Of a stretch of DNA of 64,000 bases, positions 50,942 through 62,739 are shown one piece after another. Under the pieces are notes generated by a model. The model was not told where the DNA came from and ran no database searches. It was given only the letters and a program-made list of their open reading frames with translations. Position 1 is the stretch's first letter. Each line of letters begins with the position of its first letter. The position numbers and the translations under genes were made by a program. This DNA is from Nemopilema nomurai (lineage: Eukaryota > Cnidaria > Scyphozoa > Rhizostomeae > Rhizostomatidae). The stretch covers positions 1-64,000 of the forward strand of contig ML133483.1 in assembly GCA_003864495.1 (NCBI GenBank), read 5' to 3'.

Positions 50942-53900
50942 TTATAATTCATCTTTGGCTTGTTCACTTGGTTCTTCTGACTCTCCCTCAGGCTCCATTT
51001 CTTCTCCCTCTGGTGGCATTTCTTCACCTTCTGGCATTTCTTCTTCACTCTCACCCTCTTCTGGTCCAGCATCTTGGGCTTTGCCATCTGAGTCTAAGAA
51101 TTTAACAAAAGCATCTAGTTCCCTGGCTCCATTGTAGTCAACTGGGCTTCTGCCATCCTTAGGAAAGTACTTGATAGTTGGGAAACTTGAAACTTTCACT
51201 GACTCTACTTCATTTGCAGTTGAATCCATTTTTGCAATCACGATATCTTTGTTATCCTTGTACTTCTCACCAAGTTTATCCCAGATAGGGGTCAGCTGTT
51301 TGCAGTGTCCACACCATGGGGCATCTAGCAAAAAACAAAATTCATCAATTCATCTAATCAATAACAACATTTCTAAGTAGATATCAACTTAATATACTTC
51401 TTCAGCACTAAATTTTCAATTATGCTAAGTGTGAACAGATATTGAAAAATATTCTTTCAAACAATGAAAATTCCTCAAGAAGAGAAATAGCAACCATAAC
51501 AGTTGTCGGAAAATGATAAATGTTATGAAAAAAATCCAAGATATATACTTACAAAATTCTACCAAGACATTGTGGGCTTTTGAATTGACAACTTCATCAA
51601 AGTTCTTTCCAACAAGAACTTTAACTGGTTTGGCATCCCAATCTGCTGGGACATCTTCGCTCATGAGATGGGGCTTCAATTTGTTGTCAAGGTAATCTTG
51701 AACAAATGTCTTGATTGCTTCAGTAGAGAGATCATTTCCTTCTGGCTTGTATTTAACCATATCTTCTGCCAAATTGATAACACGGATAGTTGGGGCATCC
51801 TCCTTCTTCAATGCAAAGAATTCCATGATTCTGAGGTTGTCCTCAACATCAATGTTGATGTAGATGAAAAGAACTTTTCCTTTGAACAATTTTGCAGCAT
51901 CTGTGAACTGGTCAATGGTCTCTTTGAAGGATTCCGCTGATTTGCTGATAAACAGCAAGATATGGCTCTTGATGTCTCCACCGAAGATTTTGCCAGCAGT
52001 CTTGAATGAAAAAAATCAATTTATAAATAATCAGGTGACAATACCAATTTATGGAGGTTTGTGTAATATGAAACATTACAGATATCATACACACACATGC
52101 ATATGTCTGACATGAATATTGTTTGTTCTCTGCCATTAAGCATTTGACCATTGTACATGTTTGTGAAGCAGGGAATGCAACAGTTTAAAGATCGCTTCTC
52201 TTAGTTTAAACTAGGCCATTGTTGGACAGGTGTGCAAGACAGCTATATACCTTTTAATCATACCAAGTCTACCAATTAAACACAAAATAATGTATATATA
52301 GGTGTCTAAATAAATAGTTGCTCTGTTCCTTCAATCATAACAGATTTCAGCCTACTAAGGTTAAGAGATGCCATAATAAAAAAGAGACCCTTTACTTGAA
52401 AACCCAGGTGTTAGCTTATCAATCCAAAGGCCAAGATACGAAAAAACACTTCATATTGTAAAATTATGATTTCTGACTTACCTCATCACTAAACTCTGTA
52501 ACAAGTGCAATTCGCTCTGCGTTGACAAAAGCTTTGATATCTTCAGCATCAAATTTACCATCAAAGACAGCCTTGCCATCATCAAACTGCAAATAAACAG
52601 ATTAAAGTTTAAATTTCAAAAAAATTGCAAAAATAAATTGATATACATCAACTAGTAAACTGAATATGTTCAGGTAAATACATCTAGCCATTTTATATGT
52701 ATAAATATATGTATATCATATCAAATATGATTTGCCTAAAAACATTATTTGGCACTGCGAAACCAATCTCAAATCAACTTACCTTTTTGAAGAGAACAAC
52801 AGAAGCCTCCTTGTCTTGCTCATAAGCTTTCATGCATTCATCACAGCTTGCAATTGCAAACTCAACATCATCAATTCCACCAGCAGCTTCAAGGAAACTG
52901 GCTGCAGCTTCAGATTCCTTATTTTTGAAGAAACCAACAACAGCAACTTCTCTGGAATCAACAAAAGCTTTTAATTCAGCAGCATCTGTATATTCCTTGG
53001 CTGGTGGTCCTGTCTTTTTCTTCAGCCATGAAACAATCTCTTCACTTGTGCGGCCACCTTCAAATTGAAATGAAACTTTCTTTAAAAGAAGTTCCTTCAA
53101 AATTACCAGTGAACTATTGGTATACATAAATGGAAATTATAGTTCCAAAAATCACACTGTTTGCATTTGGCAACTTAATAATAAACACTGACCAATTTTC
53201 CCATCCAGATTGATGTCATCAATTTGCATCGGGTTATACACGGATCTTTCACAAAAATGAAATTCAGAATTGAAATCTTCATCTTAAAATTAGCTAATAC
53301 TGAAAAATTGTGTTGTTTGGACAGTTTGGTCTCGAGTTACTTTGTTTTGAATATATAAGTGCTTAGATTTTTCTTTAGATCTGACAGAAATTTGCGCTGC
53401 AGTGAATTTTTTTCCTTTTCAGCAGCAAATGGACATTGAAATGGACAGAAAAAGAAATAATTTGAAAATTGGTTTATTTGAAGCCTGATGGCCCAAACAC
53501 TTTTTGGCACATACTAGTTTGAACATGAAGATTCCAATTCTATGATAAATGTTCGCTAAATGTGAAGTTAAAATTTTCCTGGATCGGAGAATAAATTAGT
53601 GTAGGGATTACAAAGATCAACTTAAACACTTCTTTACACAGCTAATAAAAGACTTTTTTCGACCAGTAGAAATACTTTTGGATTTACATTGAGACCTCGC
53701 TATTTTGATAAAGACATAAATATATACCCTAAAGAAAAAAGCTGAATAATACTTGCTAAAAATTTGAATACTTTCCCGGTCTCCAAAAGTATAGATTAAA
53801 TATATATTATACGAGTTATCAAAGCAGCAGATATGTGCGGCAAGAACATACGTTTTTACAAAGTCGAGTGCTAGGTCAAAAGAAACTCCAGGAAGAGGCA

Positions 53901-54792
53901 ACTATATGTAAAGAAAAGCCTCGGTAGTGTTTACGTACAATACACCTGATTAAACATTCTGCAGCACCCACGTGTATCTGATGCTTAACCAAAGCGTAAC
54001 TTTACAACTGGTTTTCTCTCTGTTTAGTATCCATTGCTGGGCAACTCCAATTTCGCACTTGCAATTCGCGAGAAAAACACACTATTCAAAAAGATACTTT
54101 GTTCTTACCTGTGAATTCAACAGCCTTCCCTTTCTTGAAAAATTTGATGGTGGGGAATCCTTGAACATTGAACTTCTCAGCGAGCTTGCTTTCAATTGTT
54201 GCGTCAACTTTCGCTAGCTTAATATCAGAACCTTCATCTTTCAAAGTTTTGGCAGCCTTGGCCCATTCGGGTTCGAGGGCTTGGCAATGTCCACACCATG
54301 GTGCGTCTAGTAAACCATTGAAGGAATATCGTGAACAAAAGCCGATTTATTAGCAAAATTGTACATTAGGTGTGATTAAAAAAGTCTTAGCCGCTTTAGT
54401 TACCCTTAGTTGTAGTGGATATCAGTACAGTTAACCATAAAATGCATTTTCAATGGTCAAGATTTTAAATTACACGTCAGAAACTCAATTTAGGCCTACC
54501 AATTTCATCTACTCCAGAGCAGGAAAATTGCCATAAAAATGCAAAATTCACATCAATTTTCAACTCAATTACAATCCTCTGTGTGCAGGCAGGAACATTT
54601 ATACTTCAAAATGACTATCAAAAAAAAACTGTTAAGCAAAATATGAAAATACGTACAGAACTCAACCATGACATTGGTTTGGTCATTTACAGCCTCGTCG
54701 AAATTGTCTTTTGTCAAAATTAAGACATCCTTCTCTTCCTTGATTTCAGCAAAAGCTATACCTACGCTTATCAACAATACTAGAAACTTCAT
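50942..54792 (-). CDS. P4HB: Protein disulfide isomerase (PDIA1-type)
   Basis: Forms and rearranges disulfides in the ER lumen and is the beta subunit of prolyl 4-hydroxylase. Six exons (minus): 54657-54792, 54109-54306, 52783-53057, 52482-52586, 51553-52000, 50942-51324; phases 1, 1, 0, 0, 1; 514 aa (human 508). Signal peptide about 1-15 ([15 protein letters not shown]). Thioredoxin domain a with YAPWCGHC (Cys50, Cys53), domains b and b' ([16 protein letters not shown]), domain a' with [11 protein letters not shown] (Cys392, Cys395), then an acidic Glu/Met/Pro tail and KDEL. Both active sites are intact. An ER stress element and TATA box lie upstream, so induction by the unfolded protein response is likely. 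Confidence 0.97.
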
Positions 54793-54836
54793 TATTGCAA
54801 TATAATAGTGAGCAGCTACTTGGTTAAGCCTGAACC

Positions 54837-54842
54837 TTTATA
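54837..54842 (-). promoter_or_regulatory. TATA box of the PDI gene
   Basis: TATAAA within CGTATAAAGG on the minus strand, 45 bp upstream of the ATG; places transcription start roughly 54805-54815, giving a very short leader. Confidence 0.65.
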
Positions 54843-54939
54843 CGTCCTGTCGCCTTCGAAGACTTCAATGAAGAGAAACCTACGTGTCTTTCCAGATAAG
54901 AGGAAGACCCAACGAGTGCGCCTGCGTACTGGAGCTGGT

Positions 54940-54958
54940 CGTGGTGACTGATAATTGG
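54940..54958 (-). promoter_or_regulatory. ER stress response element (ERSE) of PDI
   Basis: Minus strand reads CCAAT, nine bases (TATCAGTCA), then CCACG, an exact match to the ERSE consensus CCAAT-N9-CCACG bound by NF-Y together with ATF6/XBP1. It sits about 100 bp upstream of the TATA box. Confidence 0.85.
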
Positions 54959-57953
54959 TCAATTTCTTTCGTTGTTGTTTCCAACTACGATTTCAAAGAG
55001 ATTCCCTAAAGTGAACAGTCAAATTACGAAAAAGTCTTCCTCCTTTCCACAACTGCCAATCACACGGTCTCAAATAAAATAACTAGATCAACGTAATGCC
55101 TTCTCATTGGCATCTTCTTGAAGTCCAATTTTTTTCTAATCAAATTTGAATAATTGCAATTAATACAACAACGATCGATAAAAATGCTTGTTTTATCAAA
55201 CAAAGATATCGTCAAGGAGATCGTGTCTTTAGAGTCGAATGTAAAGCTTGAACAAACTGATGTCAAAAATTGCTGCAACATTAAGGTTGCAGTCTAAAAA
55301 GTAAAAAATCATAGTATCACTATCGAAAAAACTTTTTTACAACTACATCCCAAGGCAATCAGGTGAAATCACTAATAATATTTACGCCTTAGATAGAAGA
55401 AAGCATTTGGAAAAAATATTATATCAAATCCCTCAAGCATCTATAATAGCAAATGTTTTCTGATGGCATAGCCGATTGCCTTATTGCAAACCTAGTCCAT
55501 GCAGTAAGGAAGGAAGAGTCAAAGGAAGAGTGTGCAACAAGTTGCTCGTTTTTTGAGTCTAAGATCAGATATGCAATTCTGCATGGTTTGAAAACAGACT
55601 CTCTTCAGGTCTGGTGTATATTTGTAAAATTATGACGTATGCTTTGCCATCTCGCCTTTTAACAACCTGGCTACGTCCCTGTTGGATCTTTTAGGACCAT
55701 TCGTGTAGATCTTGGGCTGTAAACGTGATTTCTGCACACTGAAGCTTCAACGGTGCAGAAAGCAAACAAACAGGTGCTTCTAAGATACGTGTAACTATAT
55801 GACATTGTGTTGTACTCACAGGGGAATGAAGAGTGAAATTGTGTTGGTGGGAATAACAAACGGAGAGTGAATAGTGGTAGAGACACAGGACCTCGCATTG
55901 AAGTTTCTTCTCTGATTTGTGCAAGCAAGAAACATTTTGACTTTGGCAACGTGCGACATTGCCATCAGGAAAAGCCAGTCAATTTTCACAGATTATGGTC
56001 ACTTGAGATCACAACAGTTAACCGAGTAATTGGAGTTCCTTTTCGCACTCTTAACCCGTTAAACAAAACGTTAGCCCGTTAGAAAAAATAAGCAATTCTT
56101 CGTCGTTTTGATCAACTTTCACTACTATCACGCTTTTAGTTTATTATAATGGCAAAAAATACATAATTGATACCGCTTCTCTTTAAAAGTCTTCTCTTTA
56201 CGGGGGGAGGGGGGGGGGCATATGCCAAGAAAGTACCCTTGAGCCCGGGGTAAGGGACAGTTAAATATAGCTATTGAAGAGCCCAGTAAAGATACAGACA
56301 GGAAGCAATTGACCCTGCAATCAGTTTCAAATTGTCTCGAAAAGAAATGATAGAATGCATTTACCCACCATAGGCATTGTTCAATTTTTAGTCAGACACT
56401 ATTCTAGCAAGAGTTTCTTCCTTACGTACCGTACTTTACACTACCTTAATTAAGTGCCAAGTAAGGTAATCCAACAAAGAAAAGCACAACCTTTGAAGTC
56501 GCATTTATCTATTTCCTTTATTGAGAAGTTTAGTTAAAAGAAGAACTCTATTTTCTGGCGCATCTCTCGCATCATATGGCAAAACTTGGCGCATCTGGCG
56601 CATCATATGGCAAAACTTCTTGCAGGAAAACCTACTACAAAAAAATCTATTGCTTTTGTATGGTAGTGTTGAATTTCCTATATATTATCAACAAAACGAT
56701 TCTTGAAGCTAGAATAAAGTACATTAAATCATCCAAGCGTTTTGATCTTGAAGATGATGAAGCTTAGCATCCTATGGAAATAAAACTTTGTGGTGGATAT
56801 GTTAGTGACTGCGTCTGCTAATGTATGCTGTGTGAGTTGGTATCTGTGTCTTTGTTTTTTGTATGCGTGTGTATTTGTTAACTTCATTGTATTTATTCAA
56901 AATTGTAAGTTTCATTAATAGAGCTCGCTGACAATATGTCCTTTTCCGCTATGGATGACACGTAGCTTATAAATCTTATTGTTTGTTTATTCTTAACTGT
57001 TTAACTGAATAAGAAAAAAATATTAAAAAGGCAACAGGCAAAGGGACGTTTTATTCAAGGGGCGGACAACTCGGAGCAGAGGTAGAGCCATCAATTGGGC
57101 TAGGAAGGCCATGAACTTTATTCAAAGCATTTAAAAAAGCATGTGCAGTATTAACCGAGAACCGGAATTATTACATTTCACATCATTTAAGAACTTCCTT
57201 ACTTTTTCGCTTGGCCCCCAGTAAGAGCCTATTTCTACTGAGGGCTCCTCGAGACAAAATGCTGTTTAACATTGACACTCCTGATGTTTTATCTACTTCT
57301 CATTCATACCCCTAACAAAACATGAAAATATAGTTTAAGTTGCACCCTATATACCATACCGGGAGAATCGATTAGCTTTTGCAAACCTAATGCCCTAGAA
57401 AATTAGGCTACACTATTGTTCCTAGCAAAAGCATAACTGTTCCTATGGTTTTGAAACAATAAGGGCCCAAATTGTATCCTTCCTTTGGAATTGATGTGAG
57501 CCAAAAGTTATATGATAAATGAGTTGTAAAGAAAACTTCATTCATTTCCCAAGATTCTTGTAAGCTTAGATTAAAAAAGTTCAGATTATTAGAAGGTTGC
57601 ATTCTTGAAAGTTTGCATTACATCAAAAAAAGATTTGAATACAATACAAAACTGCTTAACGTTTTAAAAAAGATTGGCTTATAAAGTAAAATTCTTCAAC
57701 TTTTAGACCTTCATTGCTATGAACAGTTCACAATGAGAAAAAGATGAAAATAAACCATTCAAACATGTATGGGAGAGCATCACATCAACAAAATAACATT
57801 GGGATCCATTGCAAACAGTGGCTGTTTACACCCTAAGACACAATATGGTTAAAATGAAAAAATTATTTCTGGACCTGCACCTCTTCATATAAAATATATC
57901 ACATAGAAGAAAAGTTTCTTCTGCACATCAGTAACAATAGGCCTCTTTCATTC
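54959..57953. other. Intergenic region, PDI to MRPL12
   Basis: No recognised gene. A plus-strand frame at 55453 (MFSDGIADCLIANLVHA, followed by gtaagg) could be an exon but has no support. G-run at about 56202-56218 and AT-rich sequence elsewhere. Confidence 0.4.
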
Positions 57954-57959
57954 TTTAAT
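57954..57959 (-). terminator. Candidate polyA signal, MRPL12
   Basis: ATTAAA on the minus strand about 90 bp after the MRPL12 stop. Confidence 0.45.
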
Positions 57960-58047
57960 CAGCTCTGACTTGAAATGCATTGCTTCTGTCACCATCAAGA
58001 GGCACGCCTTTAATGTCTTGTTATCAAGCCCTCTCTTGGCAATTACA

Positions 58048-60314
58048 TCATTCAATCTCCACAGAGCCTCCAACAGCTTCAATCTGCTTCTTGATTTTCT
58101 CCATTTCTTCTTTTGAAGCTTTTTCTTTGATTACCTTTGGTGCACTCTCAACAAACTTCTTTGCCTAATTTGAAGGAATAGAGCTATATCATACAGGCAC
58201 AAATAAAACAACTTGTTTAATACAACATAACTTAAGAAGTAGCCATTAATTTGCAAAGTAAACAGATATTCAAAACATGCAATGCGACAAACCTGAACTA
58301 AATTCATTTCTGGTAATAAAGCCTTAATCTCTTTAATCAGCTTTATCTTGGACCCATCATCAAATTTTGTTAACTTGATAGTGAATTCTGTTTGTTCTTC
58401 CTTTGCGGGTTCAGGCTCTGCTTCCTATAAAAATTGATATAAATTGATATAAATGCCATCTCTGAAAAAAGATACAACACATGAAAATAAACTTTCATTT
58501 CTGACTCTAAACTGAGATAGCAAGCTACAAGTCTTGTTACAATAAACCTCTTTGTTGTTCCATATTATGCTTTAGCACTCTAAAGTAATATCTTAAAAAG
58601 AAAGTGTGGTTTTAGTTGAGTTATCATATGTCTGTCTGACTTGCAAATGATTTAAGAAAAGTTGCATTGCTTTTCATGAGAACCAAAGTATATTACTGTT
58701 ATAACCAATTCAAAGCAAAAATGTTATATTAAAGGTGATTGCTATATGATTATCTGAAACAAAAATTACATTACCTAAATGAGATTATGTTGTAAACAAG
58801 GTAAATGCAAACATTTATGTAATGAAAAAAATACATGAAATATCATGTTTAAGCACCTGAGGAACTGGTGCCATCATTGCAGCAGCCGACATCATTGGTG
58901 CATCTTGAATGTTCAAAGTTTTCTAAAATGAAAATCATTTATTCTCTTCCATTGCAAGTCAAACACAATAAACCAAAAGTTACAAAAACACATGGAAACA
59001 ATCAGCCAGGTATTAGCAGTTCCGATAAAAGTAAAAATGGCATAAAATAAAAAGAAAAATAAATAAAATGTAATATAAAATGACATAACCAAACATCACA
59101 TGTTACATATGCAAACAGGAATGGGGAGGATATAAGAGTAAAAAGTTATTTTATACTTACAAGTAACAGAAGAAATTTGTTCAACAAACAAAGTAGCAAC
59201 TGTAATGATAGTTCATAAAATAGGTGCATATATGACAGCATAACAACATTAAAAAGGTTTTGTGCACATTTGGGTGTGAACTCAAATCACAATCTCCAGC
59301 ATTTCAATTTATAAGTTGAACAGCTTTATAATAGCAGAAAAGGTTATCACAACCGAGCAAGACTTACCTTTAGCAAGCTATTCAAGTCTGATACTTCTCC
59401 TAATGTTAATTTTGATATATCATTTACAATGTTTTGAATCTTTTCTGAGTAATTTTTTGGCTGATCATCTTTCCTTGGCAATGGCATTGCATCAGTTGCT
59501 GCACAACAGGTTTTACATGACACTGACAGAGGTCTTCTTGAAATTATATTTTGGCATTGACGGTTCTTCAATATTTGCCTTGCAAGAAAAAGAATATCTT
59601 TAAAATGAACTTCAAACATGTTGAGCAAATTATTTAGCACCAACAAGTACATCCAATATTATTTTCTAGAAAACTAGTATATGGCACTTGTGTGGGAGGA
59701 CACAAGCTAAAACAAAGAATCTGATGGAAAGCTTAAACTTTATTACCATGCTAGATAGCCCTTCTCTAAGTTAACATTAGTCTAAAAAATTAGAATAAAC
59801 TTTGTACTGTAATAAACAAATTAACAAATATCTTAAATTTTACAGACAAACATGGACTTTATGATGTATTTGTTTCAAAATTAAACTTTGCAGTATGTAG
59901 GTAGGTGCACTTCATCTTTGCGCAAAAAGCTACAACTCACATCTTCCGAAATAAAATCAGTCTTTACATAATTAAGACTTAAGTGATAAATCTTTGGGCA
60001 CCCAGAAAATCTGCCAAAAGTGATGTTTTAGCCCATATATGTAACACCGGGATACGATTCATGATGTGCGCTGCTCGACCCAAGGCATTCTTCCAAAAGG
60101 CCAATTCAATCAAACATAAGCAAACTCTACTCTCCGAAACTATGTGCTGTAAATATCAGAAGCAGTATCTATCGTTGTGAAATCTTTATGGAAGTAAATA
60201 CAGACATTGATAGTTGAATTATCTAATTTATAAGATTTACCTAGCAAATGACAAGCAGGGGCTCCTTCTCAGAGCTCGATGCATCATGTCAAAAGTTGAG
60301 ACTACGGACGCCAT
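58048..60314 (-). CDS. MRPL12: Mitochondrial ribosomal protein bL12m
   Basis: Stalk protein of the mitochondrial large subunit that recruits translation factors. Five exons (minus): 60241-60314, 59368-59578, 58857-58922, 58293-58424, 58048-58164; phases 2, 0, 0, 0; 199 aa (human MRPL12 198). The N-terminus is basic and Arg-rich (MHRALRRSPCLSFAR), as expected of a mitochondrial presequence. The dimerisation domain reads KIQNIVNDISKLTLGEVSDL; then an Ala/Met/Pro hinge (MMSAAAMMAPVPQ) and the factor-binding domain (TEFTIKLTKF, KIKLIKEIKALLPEMNLVQ, AKKFVESAPKVIKE, IEAVGGSVEIE). Start is the ATG at 60314, the first in the exon. Confidence 0.96.
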
Positions 60315-62464
60315 CTTTCCTTCTGCATGTGAGGCAAGCTCCGAATGAGGCTTGGTTCAAAACGAGATTCAAAACATCAGATGGAAAGGAAGGAAAGTCA
60401 TTTGAAGTTTCAGTTTAGTTTTTTCAGTTTATTTTTTTCTACAAATTCCACTAAATACAAGATTTTCTACTAAAACAATGTGAACATTAATTAATAACAA
60501 TATAAAGTGCAAATAACAATACAAAATATAATAATTACAATACAAACTTCAATCGACTATAAATATCAGCATAAAATTTTGTATTTAGAGGAACTATTAG
60601 GGAGGAGCTCTCTCAGTAGCTAAGCTTATCGAGGAGAGAGCACCCCTTATTAGGAAAAGTTTAGATAATAAATATAACTATGAATATGATTGTAAGTATA
60701 GTTGAGATTATTTCAAGAATGGCTTAGGTGAGTAACAAATCTGTTTTAATAGTTGTTTTCAAAAAAGAAAGCTTTGAGTCTCTGACAAAAGAGATGGACA
60801 GAAGGTGACTGTTTTATGTCAAGGGGGATGTTATTCCAACACTTAGATCCATGGTACTGAATTGATTTAAGACCATATAGCTGAGTATTTTTCTGAGTAA
60901 AAAAGATAACACCCTTGCCTACCTGCCATGTACCAGAATGATGAACAGATACCACATATTTAAAAAGGTTATGGAAACAAGAAGGAGAGCCTTTTTAAAT
61001 ATATTCATATACAAAGGTAAGAAATTTTAGTTGAAAAGTCAAGAAACATTGCCAAAACATGCACAAAATAGCAGGTTCTCGTCTGTTGAAGCCTCAGAAG
61101 GCCGGCCTCGAGGAGTATTGAACGAAAGGTCACTTAAGTTTTCTGGCCTCCAGTAATCCAACTGTGTATAAAATCTGTTTGGTTTTGCACGACAGAGAGT
61201 TCGCATACGAGTTTGATAAAGCTATGTTCAGCTGAAGAACTCTGATTCATCCTAATCAATATCTTAGCCTAAGCATGAAAAACGTACGAAAAATCTTGAC
61301 GTGAATTTCCCACCAAAAAATTTTGGGAGTGAGTTAACAGTTATTGTAACTTTGCATTGTATACGCCCTTGTATTCGATTTATTAAATCTTCAAATAAGC
61401 TGTTTTCATAAAGCCATGCTGTAATGCTGTTTAAACAATTATTATTCGTTTTGGGGTTTCCGCTGTAAACATTGTTCTGCACCTGCAACACAAACATTGC
61501 TTAGCTGCAAGAACAATTGGCTGCGTCTTCTGAAACTCACATTGCCACAAAGAACTTCACTGACATCTGTCAAGCATAAGCAAATCGGTGGCTCTAGAAC
61601 AACCAGGAGTTTAGACCTTTCTTAAACGTATCTGTGTAAATATTTTTACAAATATGCTTGGAATTTTTAACCGTTTGTTTAAGAATGAATGTTGGAGAAA
61701 AAACTGAGTCGAACAAAGTCTACTCATTCTCTACTCATCTGCCACGATTATATTGTAGCAGAACAGGTTCTATCTTTGGAGAGGTGTAGCAGTCAACATC
61801 CAGGTCTTTCTCGCGGTGAAATGATAAAATAATTAAACAAAGATTCTTGGTAATGAAATAAAAGTCCATCTAGGCGCTTTTCTACATTTTACACCGCAAT
61901 TGGTGCTTAATACGCTTTCGCTTTTTGCTTTCACATTAATTTTTCATTTTGCAGCGCCAGTATGGAGAAAGTTTAAGCAGAAAACTTCTAAATAGTGTAA
62001 GTGAAAGAAACTTCATCGAAATTCTTAGATATTACATAATGAACATAATTTCTAGGCCTGTTATTATTGCCTCGGTCTAAATAACATCCATTATATCCTG
62101 TAGCTAACAATCACTTCTTCAGACCAAGACGATATCGTTAAGGATTTGGATTAGAAATTCAGGATATCTTACATTTTCATTTGGCAACAGTGTTATTGCA
62201 AGCAGAGGAAGTGTTGGCATATATCTGTAGCGATAGAAATGTTGAATGACAAAAAAGCACGATGTTGCAGTGAGTTATCTGAAACAGTGAGTTATCAGAA
62301 GTATGTTTGTGATATGCAATAGACTGCAACATGTATTATGTAATTGAAGTTTGTGGTTGATAACAGTGGCACGATGCAACTGTCAAGAATGTTTTGCTAA
62401 ATGAAGGCCTAATTTGAAAGAAAACTAATAAATTATGTATTACTGCTTTGCTATACAATAATGG
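60315..62464. other. Region between MRPL12 and the 62.5-kb gene
   Basis: Contains the LINE remnant at 60746-60955; otherwise AT-rich with no recognised gene. Confidence 0.45.
60746..60955 (-). mobile_element. 3' tail of a truncated LINE (non-LTR retrotransposon)
   Basis: A 69-codon minus-strand frame ending KAFFFENNY resembles the C-terminal tail of LINE reverse transcriptases: YGLKSIQYHGSKCWNNIPLD matches the common pattern of SIKY.GP..WN.LP..I+, followed by a short S-x(n)-F-K/RLK helix. Upstream sequence is not open, so this is a 5'-truncated dead copy; the element's edges (perhaps 60420-61000) are not defined. Confidence 0.7.
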
Positions 62465-62470
62465 TTTATT
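62465..62470 (-). terminator. Candidate polyA signal
   Basis: AATAAA on the minus strand, beginning five bases after the TAA of the gene at 62475; implies a very short 3' UTR. Confidence 0.5.
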
Positions 62471-62474
62471 GATC

Positions 62475-62739
62475 TTATTCAGAAAGTTTTGTTCGTGCTA
62501 AGTACTCCAGATATGTTTTACAAGAAGCCCTTTCCAACAACAACAACTGCCATTGTGTCTTAAGGCAAGCACCGTCATCGGATTCATTTGCATAGCAGCT
62601 CAGTGCATTTTTTATTGGTGCAAAATCAGGATTCTTCTCCACAATAAGAAATACCCCATAATATATTGATTCCTTATCTGCTTCAAGCTTTCTATGAATT
62701 TTTTCCTTTTCCTTCTCAGAAAGATCCATTGAGGTAGAA
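62475..62739 (-). CDS. Last exon of an unrecognised gene (84 aa from internal ATG)
   Basis: Minus-strand frame from ATG 62729 to TAA 62475, preceded at 62740 by an acceptor (ctattccag). Predicted protein is helical and charged at the N-terminus (MDLSEKEKEKIHRKLEADKE), then YYGVFLIVEKNPDFAPIKNA and a region with three Cys (CYANESDDGAC, ASCKTYLEYLA). I recognise no family. With a 5' exon the frame could extend upstream (the bases before ATG read S-T-S in frame). A polyA hexamer right after the stop supports a real transcript end. Confidence 0.5.
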
